A DNA stretch of 64,000 bases from Zygnema cylindricum (GCA_037447655.1 JBBHKE010003514.1:1-64000); one strand, 5' to 3'; shown: positions 52,605-63,712, numbered from the stretch's first letter. Notes: generated from the sequence alone by a model not told the origin. A program made the numbers and translations.

Positions 52605-52606
52605 TA

Positions 52607-54365
52607 GTTAAATATCCGACCATTTTTAGCCCAAAATAGTGACAAATAGTGAGTTAACATAATATTGTTATCGGTACTAATTTATGTCCGTGAATAATAT
52701 GACGTTGGGACAAAAAGCATTCACTGGAAAACAGAATCACCGACTCTAAAAAACAAGCTAATCGAGATGGGCAGTGTAGCAAATTACATCCAGTTGAACG
52801 GCTGAGATTCGATTCTCATGAGTAGCACTTCACCCGATAAATTGGCTTTCATTGGCTGGATTTTCAAACTGGCACGTGAGATAGGCTCGCTGCGTCTCTA
52901 AAGGGATAACAATTGGACGGTTTAGCCACGAAGTTTGATCGTGCGACCGTCAAAGACAGCATCTCAAAAAGTGCGTACGGCAACATTAATTACACGACGT
53001 CGTATTCTGGCGCTGGCAGAGAACATTTGTCTTTTATGTACTTTTCTAGCACTTTTTCTACAAAAAACGATTTGTACGAAAAGTCGTGTTGTCAACAGCG
53101 TGTAAAACACACGTCGCCAGGATTAGCTGGATCGTACCGTCGTGAATTTCGGTCAAATCTAAATTTTTGGACGGATCGTGAAGTAGATTGTAGTATGTAG
53201 CTATGATGACAATCGCTTGTGACGATATTTTCCTTCGTTGTCCTGAGGTTATGACGTCACTACAACGTCGTTCCTAGAGTCCGCTGAAGTAATCGGCGGC
53301 GTGCGACGGTAATGACTGTCGCTAAAGCTGTCGTATTATGATCGTTGTGAACTCGTGTCGTTTATGGGCAGCCGAAATCTTTCTTGCGAAACTTGGTAAA
53401 AGTACAATACAAGACAGTACGTTAGGTTAAGCCATTGAATGTAGTTTAGTGCGGTCAGCCGGTCAGAACATCAGCGAAAAGTGAGGCTGGCTTTCGTACG
53501 TTTTCGTACCATGAGGATTGTCCTTTTTTTGTTTTTTGGCAAGCATTTTACCAAAGAATCTCTCAAGATCCTCCAAGCGTCCGGACTAGATCTTTGACCG
53601 TTCGATTTTATTTTATTTCCGCATCCGCGAAGAAACTGCGGCTTTCAGTCCGTACAGTATCTGACCACCTTTCCTCAATCGTCCTCAAAGAGGACAGTAC
53701 GGTACTGAACTGTAGCTAGCAACAGGCAGTGTATACAACTGGAACAAAAAGGATAATAGAGATAAGTGCTATTATGTAAACATCCAATAGAAAGGCTACA
53801 CGTTGCCAATGCCATGTGACATCGGACAGAGTGGATTCAAGTTTACCAAATCTCACCAGAAAATCTTTCTCCGAATAGATCCTTGTCGCGCTGTCTCTGT
53901 CTACCGTTGGACTTCATGGATTGCCGCGCTTGTCTTTATTGTTTTGAGGCACAGGTGGTACAGGTTCACAGTACGAAACGTACGGATTCAACATTCAGCA
54001 AGCACGACTGACAAATCTACGACGATTGTCGATATCTGTACACAAATTTATTTTTCTCATCACATATTTCCAATTTCTGATCGTGACGTCATGATCGAAG
54101 GGTTGAGAACTTGAGAAACCTTTGCCTGTGTGTCCGTATGCTTTTTTAATTAAAGTTTTTCCTTTTGACCGCCCAAAAGACGTTTTATTAACGATGGGCG
54201 GTCTAGCTAACTGGCACGACCTGGTGGACACGTGGCCTGAAAACTTGTGTAGAACACAGTACAGTACAGAGAGTGAACGTATTCGTACAATTACTGGCAG
54301 CTTCTGAAGTTCTGATGCAAGGACAGCCTACGTCTTGTAGTACTACGTGGAGAACCCTTGTCCGC
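52607..54365. other. No supported gene
   Basis: Short open frames of 95 codons (52913-53200) and 103 codons (53803-54114) have no recognisable motif, no splice context and no homologous copy here. I see no transposon termini. Confidence 0.4.
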
Positions 54366-54367
54366 TA

Positions 54368-54910
54368 CACCGTGAATCGTTATTAGTGTCAAAGTTTAAA
54401 TAGTGTTGAAGAAAATTTACCGTAATTGATGCTAATTAAGAATTTGAAATTAAAAAAAAAAAAAAAAGGTGTATTCTAATTTCGGCATTATGCTAATTTG
54501 GGAACAGCAAAAATGGAATATTCGCCGTACAATTATATACAATAATATATGTATCCGTACAAAATATTAGAAATCGTACGCCGTCGTGAAATTTAGATAT
54601 CCGTACATATCAGACTAATTTACGTGTCAGAATAATCCGGTTTTTTGAGCGCACGTTCCTATGCGTGCGCGTCTGATTTAATTCATTTTTTGCAAAATTT
54701 TAACTTGAAAAGGTACATTTATGTACGGTCTGACATCGACCGTGCACCACAATATTTATATCTTATTGTACTTTCGTTCTTTACGCTATTTTGTACGGTA
54801 CCTTGATTAACGTCAAGGAAAAATTAGAATCATGTATCCTATTTGAGGAAAAAAATCAAAATTTTAAGAACCCAGATTAGTGACTTTGACACTAATAACG
54901 ATTCGCGGTG
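54368..54910. mobile_element. CACCG-type MITE, group E (543 bp)
   Basis: Termini CACCGTGAATCGTTATTAGTG and the inverse complement ending GATTCGCGGTG are flanked by TA (54366-54367, 54911-54912). The body shares CGTACGCCGTCG and CACGTTC..GCGTGCG blocks with the 545-bp element at 8657-9201. Confidence 0.88.
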
Positions 54911-55043
54911 TAGCATCCTGTGGTGTTCTCCGTACGATTACAGAATTTCCTGATGGAACTCCACCCTTATGCGTACATACATATGTATAGACAATAATAC
55001 ATATATGTCTGCATGCAAATATATTTTACAAATATAAATATTT

Positions 55044-55046
<3 letters not shown>

Positions 55047-55084
<38 letters not shown>
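55047..55084. repeat. (TA)n microsatellite
   Basis: About 19 uninterrupted TA units. Confidence 0.95.
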
Positions 55085-55089
<5 letters not shown>

Positions 55090-55290
55090 CCACATATGTC
55101 GTTTTTGTCGTTTTTCACCGATGCAGAATAAGACATTTTTCTCGAACCTGTGCGTGGTTCTCCCTCTCCTCCACATAAACGTCTTCCAGCTCAACCTGTA
55201 CCCTGGCGACAATTCCACACTATATCCCGAATCGCGAAGATGCGTCGTTTTCCAAACGGGTCCGACGGGCTCCTAGTGCCCATCCCGAGA

Positions 55291-55500
55291 ATTATGCGAA
55301 CGGTTTTTTTTTTCGATGTGATAAATTTTTCGTTTAGTGCGGTTTCACGTACGAGCGTGATTCTATTAAATCATTATTTGTACCTTTTTACTTAAAAAAA
55401 GTACAATTTTGCACGGTCGAACGTCGTCCAAACTCCACACTATTTAAAATGAGCCTATATTACAATTTTCTACGCTAATTAAACTTACCTATATTAAGAC
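55291..55500. mobile_element. Internal fragment of a group A MITE
   Basis: Matches group A interior (TATGCGAACGG, TTTAGTGCGGTTTCACG, GTACAATTTTGCACGGTC, CCACACTATTTAAAA) but ends before the right terminus. A lone left-type terminus CATCGTGAATCGCTATTTAGCG lies at about 55667. Confidence 0.7.
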
Positions 55501-55699
55501 CCCACGCTATCACCTAAATACACCCATCGCTATAACTTTTAAAATATAACTCCAAATAGCGTGATTCTTTCGCGGACGTCTACCAAATTTAGTACTCTAT
55601 AATCATAATACCTAAATAACCCTTTATAAACAAGTTTGACCCGCTATTGCTGTTACAATTATAGTACATCGTGAATCGCTATTTAGCGCTAAAAACATA

Positions 55700-56340
55700 T
55701 TAGTGTAAATAAGCGAACAAAACAATAACGCTAAGGGTCATGTTCCATCAGTCGTTTCTTTAATTGTACGGCCAACTCTACGGGCCGGGTTAATTGAGTC
55801 AGTGTTCCATCACGAAGAGTATGTAATCCACGTGTTATACATTGAGTGGTACCACGTAAGTTTTGACCGGATATTTAAAATCTTTTAAAAATCTTCATAC
55901 CGACAAATTTCACTTCAAATCTTCAATTGCGTACCATGTACATGCGTACCAAATCATGATACGACAAAAAAATTGTACTTTCTGCAAACGCCAGTCTTTT
56001 ACGCCAGCTCATTGTTTAGGGTTTGTGTTTTCGAACATGGCGAAAATCCTTTGCCGAAAAAATAGTGTGACGAAAGAAATTGCGCGACGAAGGAACGTTT
56101 CAAAATTACTTTTTAAATTTTTAGTTGCATTTTGAAACGTACATACCATGTGCAAATTTCGTCAATTTTCGTTAGTTTTCCATCGTGACACGTAGTTTTT
56201 TTGTCTAGCGTGTCACGATTAATTTTTTTCTGTATCTGCCAACCCACCTCTTACAGGTACTCTGGCAGCTACAGAGAAAAATGAAGCGAACGCCTTGCGG
56301 ATGAACATGTGACGGTCAGTATACTTGTATTACATGTTCG
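55700..56340. other. No gene recognised
   Basis: A/T-rich unique sequence. A 90-codon frame (55863-56135) is not supported by any motif. Confidence 0.35.
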
Positions 56341-56342
56341 GC

Positions 56343-56455
56343 TGTATTTCCAAACCGTACATGTACAACTATATTCCCAAACCATACACGTACGACTATA
56401 TTTCCAAACCGTACATGTACAATTTTATTTCCAAGCCGTACATGTACGGTTTTAT
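56343..56455. repeat. Tandem repeat, four units of about 30 bp
   Basis: Units TATTTCCAAACCGTACATGT plus ACAACT-like spacers. Each unit contains the palindrome GTACATGTAC or its variant. Confidence 0.85.
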
Positions 56456-56514
56456 CGTCAAATTCGGAAATTCTAGAGATTGAAAGTCGACAACGTATGT
56501 CTTATGGTCGTAGC

Positions 56515-57077
56515 CAGAAGTCCCAAAAGTCAAAATTTTACATAACCAAAACCGACCATTTTTTTTTTCAAAATCTGAGAAACCAACCCCTAACCAGGTT
56601 ATGTCTCGCTCCAAAATTGTTAACTGTTAACCGACCGGAGTTTACCAAAATAAATGTAAACCGAAACTCCATTTCACGCGACTAACCGTGCTGGCATGTA
56701 ACCGAAAAAGTACAAAATTAATTAATGTACGATGTATGAATAAGCCAGTAGCTAGGATTTGTCGCGTTCTCTAAGATTTGCGAAATGAATAATGTTACTG
56801 TCGTGTCAGATTTGCGATGCTAATCATGAAGTCACGTACTTCTAGGATCCCAAAGATTACAAATTACAATAATGTTGGATTGTATGGACAGTACAAAATT
56901 TTCTTTTTTTTTGGTTTTTTGGTTAATCGACCGTAACCGACCATTTTTTTTTTCTGGTGAATCAACCAACCGCAATTGCCCGGCTCCCAAAATTTGGCAA
57001 CCGAATCCGTTCCGGATCCGGCGCGGGCGGTCGGTTAACGGACGGTGATGGTTTCGGTTGACCATTTAGGACCTCTG
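56515..57077. mobile_element. hAT-like MITE (CAGAGGTC family), copy 1
   Basis: Left end CAGAAGTCCCAAAAGTCAAA and right end TTGACCATTTAGGACCTCTG are imperfect inverse complements. The interior (ACCGACC repeats, CCGTTCCGGATCCGGCGCGG) matches 58062-58693. The 8-bp flanks (GTCGTAGC, CCGTAGGC) agree only partly. Confidence 0.78.
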
Positions 57078-57291
57078 CCGTAGGCTTAGGGTGAACTTCC
57101 ATTAGAGGAAAAGTGGTGTTATTTACTGCACGCCTGACACTTTCGTACAGATTTGTACAATTTTATTTTTGTTGTCAGACGAAACATGACGAAACATGTT
57201 TACTAGATCACTCCAACATTATAGTCGTGATTATCGACCGTTGGATTTTTAGCTTTTTTAGATTCGCGAAGCAATTGCGCACTTCGTCCAA

Positions 57292-57330
57292 TGTGAAGAT
57301 ACTCTCCTCGCCGAGGAGAGTATCTTCACA
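57292..57330. repeat. Perfect palindrome, 19-bp arms with a 1-base centre
   Basis: The left arm is 57292-57310 and the right arm 57312-57330, exact inverse complements around one C. With a few mismatches the symmetry extends to about 35 bp per arm (GCGCAC...GTCCA against TGGACGAT..GCGCAC). No coding function. Confidence 0.93.
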
Positions 57331-57783
57331 CTGGACGATCGCGCACATCGTCAAGTTTGAAGAAATTCTTTTTAATCTGGACGATGTGTGCGATGTACAA
57401 ATGAAGAGTAAAAAAATCGCCAACACGAACAGACGATGAGAACCGAGCATGTCGTACACGCCATGTGTTTTCGGCCACGCTGGCTGAAGGTTCCAACGAA
57501 CAACCCACCAAAAGTACCATCCATTTGGTATCCGCTGTCCAGAGTTTGCCGCGCTTTCATTGTATTACCACATGTAAAAATGTGACAGGTGTCATATAAT
57601 ACGGCAGAGGCTTTTTGTTGGAGGCAGGCGTTCAAATAAAAGCCATGGCAGTGAGGAAGTTAGGGTTTGTTGGTACACATAGTACGTTAGAGAATACTCG
57701 TACTATACTCTTAGTACAGTACATCACGGTGGTATACTTTAAATACATTACGATGGTATACTTTAAGTACAGTACATTACGCT

Positions 57784-57907
57784 GGTACACATATTTCGTT
57801 CTGACTTTCCGTTGAAGATATTTTACAGATTTTCAAAATTTAGAGGTGGTACACATATTTCTTTATGACTCTCCGTCGAAGATATTTTGCATATTTTCAA
57901 AATCTTG
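57784..57907. repeat. Tandem duplication of about 63 bp
   Basis: Two units start GGTACACATATTTC and end GATATTTT..CA.ATTTTCAAAAT. Upstream (57715-57780), a shorter unit around CATTACGNTGGTATACTTTAA recurs three times. Confidence 0.75.
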
Positions 57908-58061
57908 ACTCTAACCTACGTGGCGCCTATCATAATTGAGAACCGATGTTAATTGGCACGACATAATGGAAGGTAGTGCCAGTAAACATGAAAAATAGAC
58001 GTCTCCGCATGTTTACTGGGACCGCCTAACGGAGAACATGCCTTAGAAGAAGAGAAGGCGA

Positions 58062-58693
58062 CAAAGGTCGCAAAAGTCAAAAATTTTCATACGAGAAACC
58101 GACCGTTTTTTTTTTTTCAAAATCTGAGTAACCGTCGCCCGACCGAGTTTTGTCAGGCTCCAAAATTGTTAACCGTTAACCGACAGTCGTTTACGAAAAA
58201 AAAAATTAACCGAATTTTGATTTTTCCTGACAAACCGTTCCCGCCCGTAACCGAAAAAGTACAAAATTAATCAATGTACGACGGAATAAGCCAATAATTA
58301 CGCCTTGTCGCGTTGCCTAAGATTTGCGAAATGAATAGTGTTACTAACCGTGTCAGATTTGCGACGCTTTGTCGCGTTCCCTTTGATTTGCGAAATAAAT
58401 AGCTTACTGCAGTACCGTGTCAGATTTGCGACGCTAATCATGATGTCACGTACTTCCACGATGCCCAAAGTGTACAAAGTACAAGAATGTTGGATTATAG
58501 GGACAGTACAAATTTTTCTTTTTTTTTGGTTTTTTGGTTGACCGACCGTAACCGACCGCTTTTTTTTTCCTGGTGAATCAACCGACCGTAACCGCCCGAC
58601 CCCCAAAATTTGGCAACCGAATCCGTTCCGGATCCGGCGCGGGCGGTCGGTTAACGGTCGGTCACAGTTTCGGTTGACCGTTTGCGACCTCTG
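58062..58693. mobile_element. hAT-like MITE (CAGAGGTC family), copy 2, with perfect 8-bp target duplication
   Basis: Left end CAAAGGTCGCAAAAGTCAA and right end TTGACCGTTTGCGACCTCTG. Flanks GAAGGCGA at 58054-58061 and 58694-58701 are identical. 632 bp, no transposase. Confidence 0.92.
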
Positions 58694-58996
58694 GAAGGCG
58701 ACAGCAAGCGATACGCCGATACGTCACCCTGAATCGATGTCGTATGTTTAAATTTTTGAACGGAAGCGATATAGCGTTACGTGACGCTCATTGCGGCAGC
58801 CATAGTTCTCAGGAACACATGAAGTAACTATCCTCTTTTTTCTCTCTCTTCTTTCAGCTTCTGTAAATAAACCTATCGCGAGTAACTTCTGTAAATCTTG
58901 TGACGATAAATGATACTTATTGTTGTAGATAATAATAACTTATTTGGTTTAACATATTTAACATATTTTAGATATTTAAGATATTTGGTTTATATG

Positions 58997-61296
58997 ATGG
59001 CTCTTCCGTATTCTCGTTTGCGCTCCTTGAGCAGCAAACTGTCAACAACCGATGTGATTTTAGGAAGGTCAGATTGCTGCAAAACCCTCTCCCTCTCCCC
59101 CTCTCTCTCCCCCTCTCTCCCTCTCTCCCCCTCTCCCCCTCTCCCCCTCTCCCCCTCTCTCTCCCCCTCTCCCTCTCTCTCTCCCTCTCCCTCTCCCCCT
59201 CTCCCTCTCTCTCTCCCTCTCCCTCTCCCCCTCTCCCCCTCTCCAACAGTTTTGAGGGAGAAGGAGAGGGAGAAGGAGAGGGAGAAGGAGAGGGAGAAGG
59301 AGAGGGAGAAGGAGAGGGAGAAGGAGAGGGAGAGGAGTTTGTCTTCATGTTTCAGTGCCATAAGTCTGGTTTGGCTGGTGGAAATGGTTTCAGAGGATAA
59401 TAAAGCCAAAAAAATTGAATGCTTTTTTCTGTTTTTTGTAGTGTAGGTTTTCTACAGAGTAGGTTGATGTTTCTCTTCTATCATCCTTTCATTGCATAAT
59501 GGTATGAACTTTACAAGTTTGAAATAAAAACATAAAAACAAAAACAAAAGCATAAAAAAATAAATAATTTCGAAGTTTCTTTCTTTCTCCTCCTCTTTGT
59601 TCTTTTTGATACTATTTTTAGTATTGGCATCTGTAGCTTGATTCATATTCTTGTGGTATGATTGTGGACAGGTTTCAGGTGGCGTCCAGGAAAAAACAAT
59701 TTTCCAGTTCTTCTGCTACTGGAGCAAGGATTGCAACTGAAACTGAAACTGAAACTGCAGCAGGGAACGCGTTTCCATGGTTACGGCACGCAGGCGGATT
59801 AGTGTTGTTTGGAGCATTAGGGTTGGCTGTTGGCAGTACTCTTGACGATGTATTGATTTACCGTCAGTGCAGTAGGTCTCTACTCTTTTCCCTTTAAGAA
59901 AGGGAATTGAAAAAGTCTCTTTTTAGTCTTTTTTTTTTTAAGTGGTCTCATTTTTTGTTTTTTTTGTTTTTTTAAGAAATTTGAATGTACACCGACCATC
60001 GCTATTAGAGTTGACCACTGTAATTCAAGTGTGAGTGTGTGTTTTTAACTCAAAATCACACATCAGTGTAAAGAACACTATTTAGGTGAGTGATCCATAA
60101 TGAGCCACGTTCCAAAACATAATTTAGTGTTGTCAATTGTATTAGTATGTACACTCTAATAATTCACTAACTTTAATATTGATGGCCAGTGTACTATGCT
60201 GTGGAGGGCTTGCATTTGCATTATGTTACCCATCTGTTGTTTAACTTTCTTCTGGAAAGCAATACAACATATTTTTCATTTCTTTAATTGCTTTTCATGG
60301 TAGTGAGTCTTATTTTTCATTTCTTTGATTGTTTTTCATAGTGGTAAGTCTTTGCGCTCTTTTCCGATTTTGGAGCACTTTCACAAGCAGGGTTAAATTG
60401 TGCAAAAACAGTTGGAAACGCTATACATAGTTACCCCACACTATATGCGTGTTGTACGGTAAAACGCTAGAATAGTATGGGGTAACCACTTATACCATTT
60501 CGAATTATTTCCGCACATTTGAGCTATACATTCATGGAGAGTTTCTGTTGACCGGGTGTTTTAGTACCATTTTTTTATTTCCATGTTTGTTAAATCAAGC
60601 AGGTACTGCTCTTTCCTGTGGTGAGTGTTGTCACGAATTGTTACTTCCAACAGGTCAATTGACTATCGACTAACGCGATTCATTTATTATTTGTTTTTTC
60701 GTTTGTTTGTTTTTTTTTTTTTTTTTTTTTTTTTGTATTGGTGTTATGTGTCCTTCCAGTGAGGCTCGAGCGAGAGCATTAAAAAATACTGATTTGCGAT
60801 CAACACTTGGGGAGCCTTTAATAGTGGGCCCGTGGTACACGGCAACTCTGGCCGTTTCTCCAACTGGAAAATCGGTGTCTATCACTCTACCTCTGGAAGG
60901 CAGCCATGGCAGTGGGAACTTGCATCGCTGGACCGGCACCAGGCGTGAAACGCACCAGCACTCCCTCCAATCCATGAGCTGATGAAGTTCAGCAGGTACA
61001 GAATGCACCATCCACTCTCGAAACCTGTACCTTTTTGTTGATTTTTATTGTGTGGTTAACAATCCGCAGGAGGAAAAAACACTTTGCTTTACAATACTAT
61101 CGGCAGTGGTCAGTGGACACTTATGACCCTGGAGGCAAGTTTCCTGGAGGGGGGGGAGAGGGAAGACAAGGAGATGGAAAAGAAAGGAGTGGGAAAAAGG
61201 CTCGATTTGATGCCCAAGGGGAGTTTAGTGAAGCCGGGCGATTCTGGAAGGGGGGAATGTGGGCCTTGCAAAACAGCTGCTGTTTCTGAGGCCTAA
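58997..61296 (+). CDS. COA1: COA1-like mitochondrial cytochrome c oxidase assembly protein
   Basis: COA1 family proteins (DUF1783) sit in the mitochondrial inner membrane and help assemble cytochrome c oxidase. Predicted exons: 58997-59067, 59672-59875, 60760-60944, 61070-61296; phases fit exactly and encode 228 residues. Residues 1-30 (MALPYSRLRSLSSKLSTTDV, basic, no acid before Asp19) look like a mitochondrial presequence. A membrane segment is at about 64-80 (GGLVLFGALGLAVGS). The conserved block TLGEPLIVGPWYTATLAVSP is followed by PLEGSHGSGNL and QWTLMTLEASFLE. The tail (KEMEKKGVGKRLDLMPKGSL) is extra. The 60944 donor (C-GTGAAA) is weak and chosen by phase. An upstream ATG at 58910 is in frame but in A/T-rich leader. 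Family assignment rests on remembered plant homologues. Confidence 0.8.
59083..59337. repeat. Pyrimidine tract followed by purine tract in COA1 intron 1
   Basis: 59083-59244 is CT/CCCCT-rich and 59255-59337 is (GGAGAA/GGAGAG)n. The two are roughly inverse complementary, so the region can fold back. Between them CTCCAACAG forms a strong splice-acceptor-like motif. Confidence 0.9.
59990..60191. mobile_element. Diverged group C MITE in COA1 intron 2 (202 bp)
   Basis: Left terminus CACCGACCATCGCTATTAGA and right terminus TAATATTGATGGCCAGTG are flanked by TA (59988-59989, 60192-60193). The centre (AACACTATTTAGG, GATCCATAATGAGCCACGT) follows group C. Much more diverged than the other two copies, so probably older. 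Confidence 0.78.
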
Positions 61297-61299
61297 TTG

Positions 61300-61455
61300 C
61301 TTGTAAACTATGGATATTTGTAAACTATAGTTTTTTGTGAACTGTAGTTTTTTGTAAACTGTAGTTTTCCTGTGAACTATAGTCTCGTATACTGTCGTTA
61401 TTTGTTAACTATCTTTGCCTCTAAACTATAGTTGCCGTTAAACTGTAGTTTGACC
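61300..61455. repeat. Palindromic AAACTATAGTTT repeats in the COA1 3' region
   Basis: About eight imperfect units of TTGTAAACTRTAGTTTTT. The core AAACTATAGTTT is self-complementary. The array starts right after the stop codon and runs about 150 bp, ending before CCAATAAAAGG (a possible polyadenylation signal near 61458). Confidence 0.85.
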
Positions 61456-61704
61456 AATAAAAGGAAATTATTTGCTGTAGGAGCCACACTCTTAATGGGC
61501 ACTCCAGTTGTAGTATAGTAGATATCTGCTTTGTGCCCCTTTACAGCGGTCCCATATTCGGTCTTGGCTTGCTTATTTTTGATATTGTTATCATCATTAA
61601 ATACAAAGCACAGTCCACAAGACAGCTAAAATTGGAAACCTGACCATAATTTATATCTCGCTCTCTCTCTGTTTTGCTAAAAACATCTGCATTGCGCTGT
61701 TTAC

Positions 61705-62162
61705 TAGTGTTGTGTATGGGCAGTCATTTGTCGATAATCAATATGTACCATTTTTTGACCTACAGATAGTCGATATATTGGTTCGATTTATTGTTAAAGG
61801 AATTATCGCTATAAATTTCCGATATAACGCGATAAATTATCGATAAATATTGGGCTGATAACTATCGATGATAACTCCGTCATATGGTACGAAATGGATT
61901 TTTTTATTTTTCAAAAGCCCCACCCCAACCCACTCCCCCCTTTCTGTCGCGATATCTCTATACTCATTTCGTATTTTATCTGTACCATTATTTTGTATTA
62001 TTTATACCCCCCCCCTCCCTCCTCTCCCTCCCCGACCAATAATTATCGGCAATTTTTTTTGTTGGTTTCGGAGCGATATATCAGGACCCCTCACTGTTCG
62101 ATAACCAGTAATATCGGTTATCGGATTTATCGCAAGAAAACTTTATCCGATACACAACACTA
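61705..62162. mobile_element. hAT-like CGATA-rich element (458 bp)
   Basis: Termini TAGTGTTGTGTAT and ATACACAACACTA are exact inverse complements. Left flank CTGTTTAC (61697-61704); the right flank after an extra TA is ATGTTTAC (62165-62172), 7 of 8 bases alike. Interior contains repeated CGATA/TATCG palindromes. Related to 11471-12513 and 13250-13389. Confidence 0.82.
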
Positions 62163-62637
62163 TAATGTTTACACATTATAAAACTAAATTGCCAAGTAAT
62201 AATATGTAGCTGTATTAAGTTTTCCCACTCGATTTCCTTCCTGTAAACTCGTACTAAAACTTGATTTTTCGTTAGCAAACATTCATGTCCGTATTGTGGT
62301 GAGTTTCTGTTGAGAATCACATTATGCAAAAATCGATACTACCATGTGGCCATTCACTTCTTCAACTTGTCAAAAATCTCACATACGCAAATATAAACTA
62401 TTGAGCCAGATATGCATAAGTTACCAGTTATTCAGAAAATTCCGCACTTCATATTTGTTATCCAAAACATTGTGTTGGGTTGTTTTGGTGTATTTTTAGG
62501 ATATTTTATCCAATTATTCAGTAGATTATGTACAACCTTTATTATGTTCTTTTAAAAGTTGAAACATCCATTAGATTTGCGACTAGCGACAGCTGCAGAC
62601 TTAAGTTGACTTCCCATCTCCTTTCATGGATGAAGAA
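62163..62637. other. No gene recognised
   Basis: A/T-rich sequence without supported features beyond the flank of the hAT-like element. Confidence 0.4.
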
Positions 62638-63112
62638 GAGACAAAATGTTTGCACATTTGTATAAGACATATTGTTAGTAGGTATTTTTATTATTTACAT
62701 ATCGTATTCACATATTTACACGACCAACTATAATTCCTGGTTCAACTGCAACACCGATCCACTCTAAACGAAATAGAAGTCCACCCATCTTCCCTTTCTA
62801 ATTATTATCCATTTAAAGGTGAAACACAAAGATTAATTTCACTCAAGGTCCCACCATAAAGAGACAAAATGTTTGCCGATCTTTATGAGACATATTGTAA
62901 TACATATTTTTAGTATTTAAATATTGTTCAAAAGTTTTTTTTTCATATTTACATATATACATGACCAACTATAGTTCCGATTTCGACTGCAACACAAATC
63001 CACTCATAAACGAATAGAAGTCCACCGATCTTTCCGTCTTCTTTATCGTTTAGTTGTTGTTATTTTTTAAGTGAAACTCCAGATTTATTTCACTCAAGGT
63101 CCCACCATATTC
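62638..63112. repeat. Tandem repeat, two units of about 235 bp
   Basis: Both units contain in order AGAGACAAAATGTTTGC, AGACATATTGT, CATATTTACA, GACCAACTATA, CTGCAACAC, AATAGAAGTCCACC, GGTGAAAC/AGTGAAAC and TTTCACTCAAGGTCCCACCA. Diverged, with several indels. Confidence 0.85.
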
Positions 63113-63420
63113 ATCTACTAATTAATACATATATGAGGTCATAAAAGATGCACATATACAAATTGTTAAAGCACTTCAGATTTGAAACAAGGCGTCAAAC
63201 ATGCATCATCAATCACTTTTATTTCCTAAAAAACGAAATTATAATCCACAACTTGCAACACATAGAAACCGGATACACCGTAAAATGTGATACACCATAA
63301 TTGCTGATGCACCATTTTTGTTCTAAGCTTTGACATCGAGAAAAGAGAATATATGCTCACTTATCACATGAAAAACGATCGGAAAAAAAAATGAAACTCT
63401 TTACATTTGAACCTTGATGG
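63113..63420. other. No feature recognised
   Basis: A/T-rich. Could be 3' flank of the minus-strand gene whose last exon is proposed at 63724-63786. Confidence 0.35.
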
Positions 63421-63453
63421 CGAAAGGAAAGAAAGAAAGGAAAGAAAGAAAGG
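63421..63453. repeat. GAAAG microsatellite
   Basis: Imperfect GAAAGGAAAGAAA units over about 33 bp. Confidence 0.85.
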
Positions 63454-63610
63454 ACATTAAGAAAGTGCCTTGTCACAAGACACTCCTAAAGCACAAACCT
63501 CTACATCTCTTGAATCCATGGATGTGGGGATTGTGAACAACTCTCGATTATGCATCCGCCATTAGAGGACACCTCGGATAATCATTGAAGAAGAAGAGGC
63601 GGAACAGGGA

Positions 63611-63712
63611 TTGGCGAATAGAGAGGAGAAAAAACGAGAGAAGAAATAAAACCTAGGATTGGCGAATAGAGAAGAAAAAAACGAGAGAAAAAAAAACGAG
63701 AGAAGAAATAAA
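63611..63712. repeat. Tandem duplication of about 50 bp
   Basis: GGATTGGCGAATAGAGA...AAAACGAGAGAAGAAATAAAACCTA occurs twice, with the ACGAGAGAA part tripled in the second unit. Confidence 0.88.

Noticed and set aside
52913-53200. 95-codon open frame with plausible composition
   Set aside because: No motif, no splice-site context and no repeat copies; indistinguishable from chance.
59672-59680. Alternative COA1 exon 2 acceptor at GTTTCAG (59678)
   Set aside because: It would break the reading phase set by exon 1, whereas the acceptor ending at 59671 fits exactly.
60945-60997. COA1 exon 3 donor at CAG-GTACA (60996)
   Set aside because: A stop codon (60980-60982) precedes it in the reading frame. 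The weaker donor after 60944 fits the phase of the last exon.
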